A DNA stretch of 64,000 nt from CAWIKY01 sp963836905. GTDB taxonomy: Bacteria > Pseudomonadota > Alphaproteobacteria > Caulobacterales > Hyphomonadaceae. Shown piece by piece: positions 52,805-60,800 of this stretch (positions are counted from its first letter, which is position 1; each line of letters opens with the position of its first letter). Under the pieces are notes generated by a model, which was not told the origin of the DNA, did not search any database, and saw nothing but the letters and a program-made list of their open reading frames with translations. The position numbers were made by a program, and so were the translations under genes. The stretch spans positions 1 to 64,000 of the forward strand of contig CAWIKY010000006.1 of NCBI GenBank assembly GCA_963836905.1. Direction: 5' to 3'.

Positions 52805-53677
52805 ATGACCCAGTGGACCCTCGGAATTCTGGGTGGATCGGGACTCTACGCCATGGAGGGGCTCGAAGATGCGCGTTGGGAGCGCATAGACAGCCCGTGG
52901 GGCGAGCCCTCCGACGAGGTGTATCGCGGGCGAATAGGCAGCGTTGATCTCGTCTTCCTGCCGCGTCACGGGCGCGGACATACGCGCACCCCTACCGACG
53001 TCAATTACCGTGCCAATATCGATGTGCTGAAACGTGCCGGCTGCACCGATGTGCTCTCGGTATCGGCCGTCGGGTCCCTGCAGGAGGCCTATGCGCCGGG
53101 GGATTTCGTTGTGGTCGACCAGTTCATCGACCGCACTTTTGCGAGAGAGAAAAGCTTTTTCGGGTCGGGTTGCGTTGCACATGTTTCGATGGCGCATCCG
53201 GTCTGTTCGCGGCTTGCCGGGCTGGCAGGCGACGCCGCCCGAATGGCAGGCGCGAAGGTACATTCCGGCGGCACCTATCTGGCGATGGAGGGCCCGCAGT
53301 TTTCCTCGCTCGCTGAAAGCAGGCTTTACCGGTCCTGGGGATGCGATGTGATCGGCATGACCAACATGCCCGAAGCCAAGCTGGCGCGTGAGGCCGAGCT
53401 GCCCTATGCCACGATTGCCATGGTCACTGATTACGATTGCTGGCGTGAAGAGACCGACGCGGTCTCGGTCACCAATGTGCTGGAGGTGCTGGGACGCAAC
53501 GCCGATATCGGACGCAGTCTGGTGAAGGGTCTGGCCGAGGTGATGGGACAAATGGACCGTACACCGTCGCCGCAGGGTATCGAAACCGGGCTGGATTTTG
53601 CAATAATCACTTCACCCGAACACCGTGACCCGGCGCTTGTGGCAAAGCTTGACGCCGTCGCCAGGCGCGTTCTGTAA
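52805..53677 (+). CDS. mtnP: S-methyl-5'-thioadenosine phosphorylase
   Basis: Splits methylthioadenosine, a by-product of polyamine and autoinducer synthesis, with phosphate; 290 residues. LGILGGSGLYAMEG, LPRHGRGHTRTPTDVNYRANI (phosphate and His), YLAMEGPQFSSLAE and VIGMTNMPEAKLAREAELPYATIAMVTDYDCW are the family blocks. The ATG at 52805 has GAGG 5-8 bases upstream; an ATG at 52793 is also possible. It may form a purine-salvage pair with apt. Confidence 0.94.
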   Translation: MTQWTLGILGGSGLYAMEGLEDARWERIDSPWGEPSDEVYRGRIGSVDLVFLPRHGRGHTRTPTDVNYRANIDVLKRAGCTDVLSVSAVGSLQEAYAPGDFVVVDQFIDRTFAREKSFFGSGCVAHVSMAHPVCSRLAGLAGDAARMAGAKVHSGGTYLAMEGPQFSSLAESRLYRSWGCDVIGMTNMPEAKLAREAELPYATIAMVTDYDCWREETDAVSVTNVLEVLGRNADIGRSLVKGLAEVMGQMDRTPSPQGIETGLDFAIITSPEHRDPALVAKLDAVARRVL

Positions 53678-53720
53678 CGTTTGGCCTTGCCGGGCCACGC
53701 GCGGGCGCTAGAAAGCCTCT

Positions 53721-54248
53721 ATGAACCTCAAAGACCATATCCGCACGATCCCGGACTATCCCAAACCCGGCATCCTGTTTCGCGACGTCACCACGCTTTT
53801 CGGACACCCTGCTGCTTTCGATCAGGCGATCCGCGATCTGTGCGCCCCATGGTTTGATCAAGGCGTTGATGCCGTGGCTGGTATCGAGGCACGCGGGTTC
53901 ATTCCGGGCGGCGCAATGGCGCAGGCTCTCGGGGCGGGCTTCATTCCGATCCGCAAGAAGGGCAAGCTTCCGGCGGAAACCCGATCAAAGGCCTATGATC
54001 TGGAATACGGCACAGACGAGTTGCACATCCATGTGGATGCCGTCACACCCGGCATGAAGGTGCTGCTGGTGGATGACCTCATTGCAACCGGCGGCACGGC
54101 GCTGGCTGGTTTGTCCCTCCTGAAAGATGGCGGCGCGCAGGTTCTCGCCTCGACCTTTCTGATCGACTTGCCGGACCTTGGCGGCGGCGACAGGCTTCGC
54201 GATGCCGGATGCCCGGTTCATGCGCTTATGGAATTCCCCGGTCATTGA
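53721..54248 (+). CDS. apt: Adenine phosphoribosyltransferase
   Basis: Joins adenine and PRPP to AMP; 175 residues. IRTIPDYPKPGILFRDVTTLF is the N-terminal hood, AGIEARGFIPGGAMAQAL the flap region, and VLLVDDLIATGGTALAGLSLL the PRPP-binding motif. Being next to mtnP it can salvage the adenine that MtnP releases. Confidence 0.96.
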   Translation: MNLKDHIRTIPDYPKPGILFRDVTTLFGHPAAFDQAIRDLCAPWFDQGVDAVAGIEARGFIPGGAMAQALGAGFIPIRKKGKLPAETRSKAYDLEYGTDELHIHVDAVTPGMKVLLVDDLIATGGTALAGLSLLKDGGAQVLASTFLIDLPDLGGGDRLRDAGCPVHALMEFPGH

Positions 54249-54313
54249 ACCGGCATGGGCATTGACCATGCCGTCAATGCCCCACACTTGTAATGAAACA
54301 CTACGGAGAGCCC

Positions 54314-54907
54314 ATGTTCCGCCTGGACGATGAAGACGAAACCACAACCATGCCGGAGCCTAACAGCTTCCTGGAACAGGCCCTGTTCAAGGCCCGGACA
54401 ATTCTGCTGACCGGCGGAATCGATGACAAGCAGGCCCGGCGCATCTGCGAACGCCTTCTTGCGCTGGCGGCAGAGAACCAATCACCCATCCTTCTGGTCC
54501 TGTCCTCGCCCGGCGGCCATGTCGAATCCGGTGACATGATCCATGACATGGTGAAGTTCGTGCCTGCTGACGTGAAGATTCTGGGCACTGGCTGGGTCGC
54601 CAGCGCAGGTGCACTGATCTATTGCGCCGCGAAGCCCGAAAACCGTTTCTGCATGCCGAATACGCGCTTTTTGCTGCACGAACCCCGTGGCGGCGTTGGC
54701 GGTCAGGCATCTGATGTGGAGATCCAGGCACGCGAAATTATCAAGATGCGTGAACGTTTGAACCGTATCTTTGCAGAGGCGACCGGCCAGACGCTTGAGA
54801 AGATCAAGAAAGATACCGATCGCGACTACTGGATGTCCGCGCAGGAAGCCGTTGATTACGGTCTGGTCGGCAAGATCGTGACGCACCAGAACGAAGTTCT
54901 CGGCTGA
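54314..54907 (+). CDS. clpP: ClpP-family serine protease, short type
   Basis: 197 residues. The catalytic triad is visible as Ser97 in GWVASAGALIY, His122 in RFLLHEPRGG and Asp167 in KKDTDRDYW (numbered from the ATG at 54314). SSPGGHVESGDMIHD is the oxyanion region. The N-terminus is acidic and lacks the usual ClpP axial-loop sequence, so it may be a second ClpP paralogue rather than the housekeeping enzyme. An upstream ATG at 54293 has no ribosome binding site, whereas GGAGA precedes 54314. Confidence 0.88.
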   Translation: MFRLDDEDETTTMPEPNSFLEQALFKARTILLTGGIDDKQARRICERLLALAAENQSPILLVLSSPGGHVESGDMIHDMVKFVPADVKILGTGWVASAGALIYCAAKPENRFCMPNTRFLLHEPRGGVGGQASDVEIQAREIIKMRERLNRIFAEATGQTLEKIKKDTDRDYWMSAQEAVDYGLVGKIVTHQNEVLG

Positions 54908-55122
54908 ACGCAGTTTGTCTTGCCATCGTCGGTCTGACGCGCGGCAAGCAGTCGTTTTGCTGGTGCGATGTATGCCGGTGGTGGTTGGAGGGAGACCGCC
55001 AAAAGCCCATAAAAACAGGACTCTTTGGAGCCCCACTTCCCTCTTCGACCTCTCCAATTCACCATGAACGAAACGGGAAACTGTCCCACTTTCTCCGGCC
55101 ACTTCACTTGCCATCCGTCGCG

Positions 55123-55137
55123 GAACGTATCAGGAAC
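55123..55137. promoter_or_regulatory. SOS box (alphaproteobacterial LexA site)
   Basis: GAAC-GTATCAG-GAAC matches the alphaproteobacterial LexA operator GAACN7GAAC exactly. It ends 25 bases before the ATG at 55163, where a repressor would block the promoter of the two small genes that follow. The 255 bases between clpP and this gene hold no other recognisable feature. Confidence 0.7.
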
Positions 55138-55162
55138 AAACCCGCAAGACGGAGGTGAGTTC

Positions 55163-55396
55163 ATGGGCAGGCCGAGAGTGGACGTGCGGATCGACGGATT
55201 GCTGGCGTGTGCGCGCTCTCCGGTCTCGGCCTATCGCGTGGATCCGGTGCGCGGTGGCTACCGGATTCTCCTCTGGATAAAGGGCGGCCCGGACGGGACG
55301 CCGTTCTGCGATCCGGGCGGGCGGGCCATGATCTACCCCAGCGTCACCCGCGCCCGCGAAGCGCTGGAGTCGTGGCTCGACGGGTGCATGCGATGA
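55163..55396 (+). CDS. Small protein behind the SOS box, unknown function
   Basis: Protein of 77 residues beginning MGRPRVDVRIDGLLACARSPVSAYR. It is basic at the start and has a compact middle (GGYRILLWIKGGPDGTPFCDPGG) and an amphipathic last helix (RAREALESWLDGCMR). A perfect ribosome binding site (GGAGGTGA, 55151-55158) precedes the ATG. It overlaps the next gene by 4 bases (ATGA). I do not recognise the family. It could belong to the host or to the left end of the prophage that begins nearby. Confidence 0.7.
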   Translation: MGRPRVDVRIDGLLACARSPVSAYRVDPVRGGYRILLWIKGGPDGTPFCDPGGRAMIYPSVTRAREALESWLDGCMR

Positions 55397-55503
55397 CGCG
55401 CGAGATGGGCGACCTGGTCGGGGTCATGATCCCGGCGCTCTGGGTGCTGGGTCTGGTCGGCATGGCAGTCTGGGCCTATCGCCGCCCGCGAGACGGGGAC
55501 TGA
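55393..55503 (+). CDS. 36-residue single-span membrane protein, SidA-like candidate
   Basis: MTREMGDLVGVMIPALWVLG begins the protein, and LVGMAVWAYRRPRDGD ends it. A single hydrophobic span (about residues 8-27) is followed by a positive cytoplasmic-type tail (YRRPR). It is the second gene of an operon behind an SOS box. In Caulobacter the SOS-induced division inhibitor SidA is a 29-residue membrane protein; size, topology and control are alike here, but I cannot show sequence homology. It may alternatively be a phage lysis or exclusion peptide. Confidence 0.6.
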   Translation: MTREMGDLVGVMIPALWVLGLVGMAVWAYRRPRDGD

Positions 55504-55541
55504 GAAGCACCGCACCAGCTTCCCGCGCCCACCTCACCAGC

Positions 55542-56035
55542 CTAGTCGAGGCGGCTCTCCAGTTTGGAAACAGAGAGGCGGAGTTCTTCCAGCTCATCAT
55601 CCTTGCGGTCCATCCACCGCCCACGCTCCGTCATCTCCGCGCGCTGGGCAATGACTTCGGTGCGGAGAGGGGCAATCTGTAACTCGTTGTCCTTGGCCGT
55701 AAATCGCGGCTCGGAGGTGAAATCCTCGAGATCCTCCATCTGCTTCGACAGGCTGCCGATCTCCTGCCGCAGCAGCGCCAATTCGCTGGAACTGACAGTG
55801 CTGCTTTCGAGCCTCTCGATACGGGTCGAGAGCGTGACCCACGACCCCGCCACGCCGAGCGCGATGGCGCCAGCGCGAGGGTGCGCAGGTCGGTCGTGAC
55901 CTGCGTCGCTTCATTGATCGCCGGGCCGACGGGACGCGCCCGCACGGTCGCCATCAGCGCCTCCATCTTTTCCGCGATCGCGTGCAGTCCGGCGACGGTT
56001 TCCTGATGACGTTTGTCGGTGACCGTGTCAGGCAT
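55542..56035 (-). CDS. Phage membrane-anchored coiled-coil protein, one frameshift
   Basis: MPDTVTDKRHQETVAGLHAIAEKMEALMATVR starts an N-terminal cytoplasmic helix. After the frame break near 55870 comes a short span (IALGVAGSWVTL) and then a coiled coil (ERLESSTVSSSELALLRQEI, LSKQMEDLEDF, MTERGRWMDRKDDELEELRL). The length is one base short of a multiple of three, so one missing base restores about 164 residues. It is the last gene of the prophage lysis run. Its start overlaps the stop of the preceding gene by 8 bases (ATGCCTGA). Confidence 0.55.
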
Positions 56036-56290
56036 CGGGGCCTCCCTGATCGACGGCCTGCCCAGAGCCGTACGCGCCTGCTGTTTCTCGATCTGGCGCA
56101 GGCCCGCACTCGCCAGCGCACCAGGTCAGCGTTGTGCCGTACGCGCCAAGGATCGCCCCATCCCCTCCGTCTGGCCGCGCAGCTCGAGCAGGATCAAGCG
56201 CCCAGGTCCCGCAACGGAATTGAGCGCCAGCCCCAAGTAAAGCGCGATCCGCCAGAACCGGCGCAGCTCGTCATAGACGCGGTCGATCAT
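56028..56290 (-). CDS. Small phage membrane protein, possible holin component, one frameshift
   Basis: MIDRVYDELRRFWRIALYLG is the start, with a hydrophobic stretch RIALYLGLALNSVAG and then LILLELRGQTEG. In this frame the protein stops at 54 residues (56126). Shifting one base after TEG lets it run on through ILGAYGTTLTWCAGECGPAP to a TGA at 56028 that overlaps the next gene, in the same manner as other genes of the run. Holin identity is inferred only from size, hydrophobicity and position between spanin-like and coiled-coil genes. Confidence 0.4.
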
Positions 56291-56984
56291 GACGCAGGTT
56301 CCCCCTCGCCACCCTCCGGCGAACCGGGTTCGCCTGCCGCGAGCGCCGCGACCGAGGCGGCATGGGCGCGCAGCGCGAGCGTCTCGGCGTTCAGCAGGTC
56401 CATGTTGACCAGGCACGCATTCAGCTGGGCGCTCTCCGGCCCGTCCCCACGCAAAAAGCGGCACCGGTGCGGGCGGTGCCAGCCGATCCGATGGCGATGG
56501 CAAGGTCAGGTTCCGGCGGGTCGACCGGCGTCTCGATCACCTCCACGGGCCCGCACGATGGCGGCGGCACGCTCGAGCAGCTCGCCGCGGGCAGCACTGT
56601 CGCCAGCATCAGCCCGCGCACGCGAATGTTCGCCAGTTCGGTGGATTGCGCATCGAGTGTCTCCCTTGCGGCCCGTGCGCGGGCCTCGATTGTGATGAGG
56701 TTGGTTTCCAGTTCGGCAGCGCGCCGGGTCAGCCGCGCCTCGCGGGCGCGCCAGAAAGCGGCCTCTTCCTTGCGGGCGCGCGTGTACGCGTCGGACAGAT
56801 CGACCGCCCGGCGCAGCTTGTCGCCGTCCCATGCCGCCTGCACACGGGCCGCGCCCGCCGCATCGGCCTCGCTGACGACGCGCGCGACGGCGTTTTCATG
56901 CGCGGCGTGCGCCGCCCCCAAATCAGAGCCGCCCCGCCCAGCGCCGCCGAGCGCCAGCCAGACGCGGAGAGGGAGCCCGGTCAA
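56287..56984 (-). CDS. Phage Rz/spanin-like protein, frameshifted
   Basis: Starts MTGLPLRVWLALGG. A compensating pair of indels hides a hydrophobic segment (GGAALIWGAAHAAH) that would be the membrane anchor. A long helical region follows (RAVDLSDAYTRARKEEAAFW, LTRRAAELETNLITIEARAR, TLDAQSTELAN), then a Cys-Pro-rich end (ASCSSVPPPSCGP). After another frame break near 56440 the gene continues as AQLNACLVNMDLLNAETLAL to the TGA at 56287. Anchor, coiled coil and neighbouring endolysin fit an Rz-type inner-membrane spanin. It overlaps the endolysin gene by 4 bases. Confidence 0.5.
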
Positions 56985-57461
56985 AACAGCGCCTCCGAAA
57001 TGTCGCGATAGTGCCAGCCGGAACCGAAGCGCTTGCGCCAGCCGGACCAGAGCGCCGGGTTTTCCGGCGTGTTGATCGCGCCCGGCCGGACGTGGCGAAC
57101 GTCGAGATGAAGCATGCCGGTGCGCCTGCCCATCCGCGCTTGCGGGTAGAGCCCGATGCCGGACGCCCCGGCCAGCTTTGCGCAGCGGAGCGCCCGCTGA
57201 CGGTCCGTGGCCGTGACCATGCCGTCGGGAAACAGATCTATCGCGGCGGTGTCACCCCAATGGTCCACCGAGTGCTGGCTGGTCGATCCCGGCTGGCCGA
57301 ACCGCGCCACTGCGCCCCGCACCGTCGAAACGTAAACCGGTGCGCCCCAGAGGGTCGCGGAAGCTGTCCGCGACGGGCCCGAGCTCCGGGCGCATGAACC
57401 GGCTCTCGCCCTGAAGCTCGGTTTCCGTGTAGTTTCGAAGGCTCAAGGGCTGCGCGATCAC
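56981..57461 (-). CDS. Phage endolysin, M15 (D-Ala-D-Ala peptidase-like) family, one frameshift
   Basis: GTG start at 57461 (IAQPLSLRNYTETELQGESR). After the frame break near 57350 the text continues GAPVYVSTVRGAVARFG, then STSQHSVDHWGDTAAIDLFPDG and GMLHLDVRH. SxHxxD-type and HxD motifs are the zinc ligands of the peptidase M15_3 group. The enzyme would cut peptide cross-links of the host wall. Full length is about 160 residues once one base is corrected. Genes on both sides overlap by 4 bases. Confidence 0.7.
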
Positions 57462-57783
57462 GCTAAATCACCGATCGCGACCGTTTCCGCTTCCGGCTCG
57501 GGATCATCAGGCAGTGTTGCCAAAACTTTCATGAACACCGCCAGCGCCTCGCCGCTGTCGCCGCGACCGTGCAGATCCTTGCGGTCCATCAGCGCGCGCA
57601 GCCGGCCAGGACACGGCGGGCCTCCAGACCAAGGTTCTGTTGCGTCTTGAGGAAATCAAAGGCTGCCACGACAGCATCGACCGGGCTGGTTTTGGCTTGC
57701 GCCGCACCCCAGGGCGCATCCGCTCTCGCATAATTCAGCACGGCTTCATGGGCCGCTGCCATATCGGTGGGATAGGTTTTCAT
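57458..57783 (-). CDS. Small phage protein of unknown function, one frameshift
   Basis: MKTYPTDMAAAHEAVLNYAR begins an all-helical protein; after a frame break near 57600 it continues RALMDRKDLHGRGDSGEALAVFMKVLATLPD to a TGA overlapping the endolysin GTG (GTGA). About 108 residues with one base restored. GGAGAG precedes the start, so it is well translated. No family recognised. Confidence 0.5.
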
Positions 57784-57805
57784 GTTACTCTCCTTGGTTG
57801 AAAAA

Positions 57806-60800
57806 TCAGCCGCCTTGGGCGCTTGCCGTGCCGGAAAATGACACGGTCGTGGTGGGTGAGGATGTTGTTCTACGGCCCATCAGCCGGACCTCGTATGCGG
57901 TCGAAGCCGTCAGGCCGGTTTGTGAGCGCGAGCAAGTCACCTGTCCGGGGTGGAGTGAGCGTTACCGCCAAACTCCCCGCCAGAAAGCGACGATGCGTCC
58001 GGGTCCGAAAGCGCCTCAACCCCTACATCGGTCCATGTTCCGGCAGGTAAGCGATACTGCCATTGCAGACCCGCCTCAAAGTCGCCCACCTCGCCCGTGG
58101 GCGGCACACTCGTTTGCAAGTCAGCATTCAGGGAAAGCGTTCCCCCGCTGCCGGTCGAGACTGTCATCACGTCCGATATCGCAATTGCCGTCGTGCCGGT
58201 GACAGGATTAAAAATGGTATCCTGTGCACTGGTCCCGCCGCCGCTGCCGCCTGTTGAGGGCGGCGCTGCCGTGGTGCGCGTGATTGTGATGGTGCTTTCA
58301 GTGTCACGCTATCCCTGACGCCGCGAACGGTGATGTATCCGGAGCCGTTGCAGGCCGTGACGGTGATGTTTCCACCAGAAGCCGTCGCGGTGTCATCTAT
58401 CGTCGCGGTCACACCCGATGCGGAAGGTATTGACCATGTTGTGCTGGCCGATACGTTCGTATCCCCGCGCATCCGCCGGACACCGACAACGCGGGGAAGC
58501 TGGCCCGACTGGACCGTACCTGTATGGTCTACCGCAATTGTGACCGACGTTGCGGCCAGCTCCAGACGCGGGACCGAATTGGCCGTCACGTCCGCGCCTG
58601 CCTCAATTGTGTTGTCGGTTGCCGCCGGAGCCTGTCCGGCAATGCCGCTTGCGATACCCTCACCCGTAACCATCGCCGCACGTCGTGAGCCCCACCATCC
58701 CGGATTGCGCCGCCTAGAGCGAAGTCCGCACCGTATAGAAGGCTTTCAGAGGCTTCAGTCTGACCAGACCGTGCAGGTCGAACCGTATTCCGCTTTGACG
58801 CGCCATGCTGCTGCCTCGGCATATCCAGAAGCCGTCGCACCAGAGACGCTGATTACCAGCCGTGCGGAGACCGAGCCGGCAATCGCCGTGGCGTTCTCTG
58901 TCTTCACCCGACACCGACGCCAAGGGATTCGCCTGCCGTATAATTGACCGGCGTGGTCGAGCCGATGAAGGCCGATCCTGCCGCATCGGAATACAGGCGA
59001 TATAAGAACCTCCAGCGTTCCCGCATCCCACGTGCCGAGCTTTTAAATCGCTTGGGCGCTGATCGTGACACCCGCCGCGGCGCCGAACACCGAGGAGGCC
59101 GATGCCGAGCCGTAACCCGTTCTGCCCTGTGACGGTCAGGCCGAAATAATTGCCGACCCCGAAGCTGGAATTGCGAACGCTCCACGTGTTCGAAAGAAAC
59201 GACCAGCCGCTGAGTGCCGGAGCCGCGCCCGTGTCTGTCAGAAATAGGGACGCCCGCCGCGTATAAGGTTTGCACCGGAATTGAACACGCTTGCAGGTGG
59301 CAGTGCGTAACTTGCCCATGGCGATTGCCCGGCAATTCCGCTCGCCACGTTGGAAGCCGTCACATCAGCGCCCGCCGCTGCCGGACGCAAACTCTCCACC
59401 GTCGCCGAATTGGCGTAGGTGAAATTCGATGCCGTTCGATCTGACAGCAGCGTAAGGCTGTTGCCGACCGGTTGGAAGAAAGCCGTCAGTCGTGAGACCG
59501 ACGCAACCCGACCGTCTGTCAATTCGGTCGGCCTGCCTGAAATAAAGGTATCCGACCACGTAACATTATTGCGGGTGGCAAGAGCGCCCTGCCCCGCTAT
59601 CCCGCTGGCGACGCCAAGCGAGGTGATGGCGTCGGTATCGGCGACGGTGGAGACCCCGTCTGCGCGCCGGATATTGGTCCCAAAGCGGGTAAAGTCGGGG
59701 CGGGGCCAGAGCTCCAAATCCGGTCAGGTATTCCGAGCCGTAGGCTGCGGTGTTGCGGGTCGCCAAACTGCCCTGTCCGGCTATCCCGCTGGCCACGCCC
59801 GCGAGGTGATCGCGTCGGTATCGGCGACCACCGTCGTGCCATTGGCCCGATAGGCTGGTGCCGAGCTGCGCGAAGTCGACACCCGACATGGCCCCGAACC
59901 CGGTCAAGAAGGCGGACCCGTTGGCAAGCGCGTTCAGCGTCGCCAGACTGCCCTGTCCGGCAATCCCGCTGGCCACGCCCAGCGAGGTGATCGCGTCGGT
60001 ATCGGCGACCACCGTCGTGCCATTGGCCCGATATAGGCTGGTGCCGAGCTGCGCGAAGTCGACACCCGACATGGCCCCGAACCCGGTCAAGAAGGCGGAC
60101 CCGTTGGCAAGCGCGTTCAGCGTCGCCAGACTGCCCTGTCCGGCAATCCCGCTGGCCACGCCCAGCGAGGTGATCGCGTCGGTATCGGCGACCACCGTCG
60201 TGCCATTGGCCCGATGTAGGCTGGTGCCGAGCTGCGCGAAGTCGACACCCGACATGGCCCCAACCCGGTCAAGAAGGCGGACCCGTTGGCAAGCGCGTTC
60301 AGCGTCGCCAGACTGCCCTGTCCGGCAATCCCGCTGGCCACGCCCACGAGGTGATCGCGTCGGTATCGGCGACCACCGTCGTGCCATTGGCCCGATACAG
60401 GCTGGTGCCGAGCTGCGCAACATCGACACCGACATGGCCCCGAACCCGGTCAGGAAGGCGGACCCGTTGGCAAGCGCGTTCAGCGTCGCCAGACTGCCTG
60501 TCCGGCAATCCCGCTTGCCACGCCCAGCGAGGTGATCGCGTCGGTATCGGCGACCACCGTGCCATTTGCGCGGTAGAGGCTGGTGCCGAGCTGCGCGAAG
60601 TCGACGCCCGACATGGCCCCGAACCCGGTCAGGAAGGCGGACCCATTGGCAAGTGCGTTCAGCGTCGCCAGACTGCCTGTCCGGCAATCCCGCTGGCCAC
60701 ACCAAGCGAGGTGATTGCGTCATTGTCAAAAACGGTTGTGAGACCGTTGAAGCGCCGCACATTCAGCCCGAGCTGTGCGAAGTCGAGATAGGCGAGCCCG

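Noticed and set aside
54908..55122. Phage attachment site beside clpP
   Set aside because: No tRNA, integrase or visible direct repeat; the partner end of the prophage is outside the window, so it cannot be supported.
59585..60790. CRISPR array
   Set aside because: Units are 183 bases, contiguous and coding, with no short repeat-spacer alternation and no cas genes.
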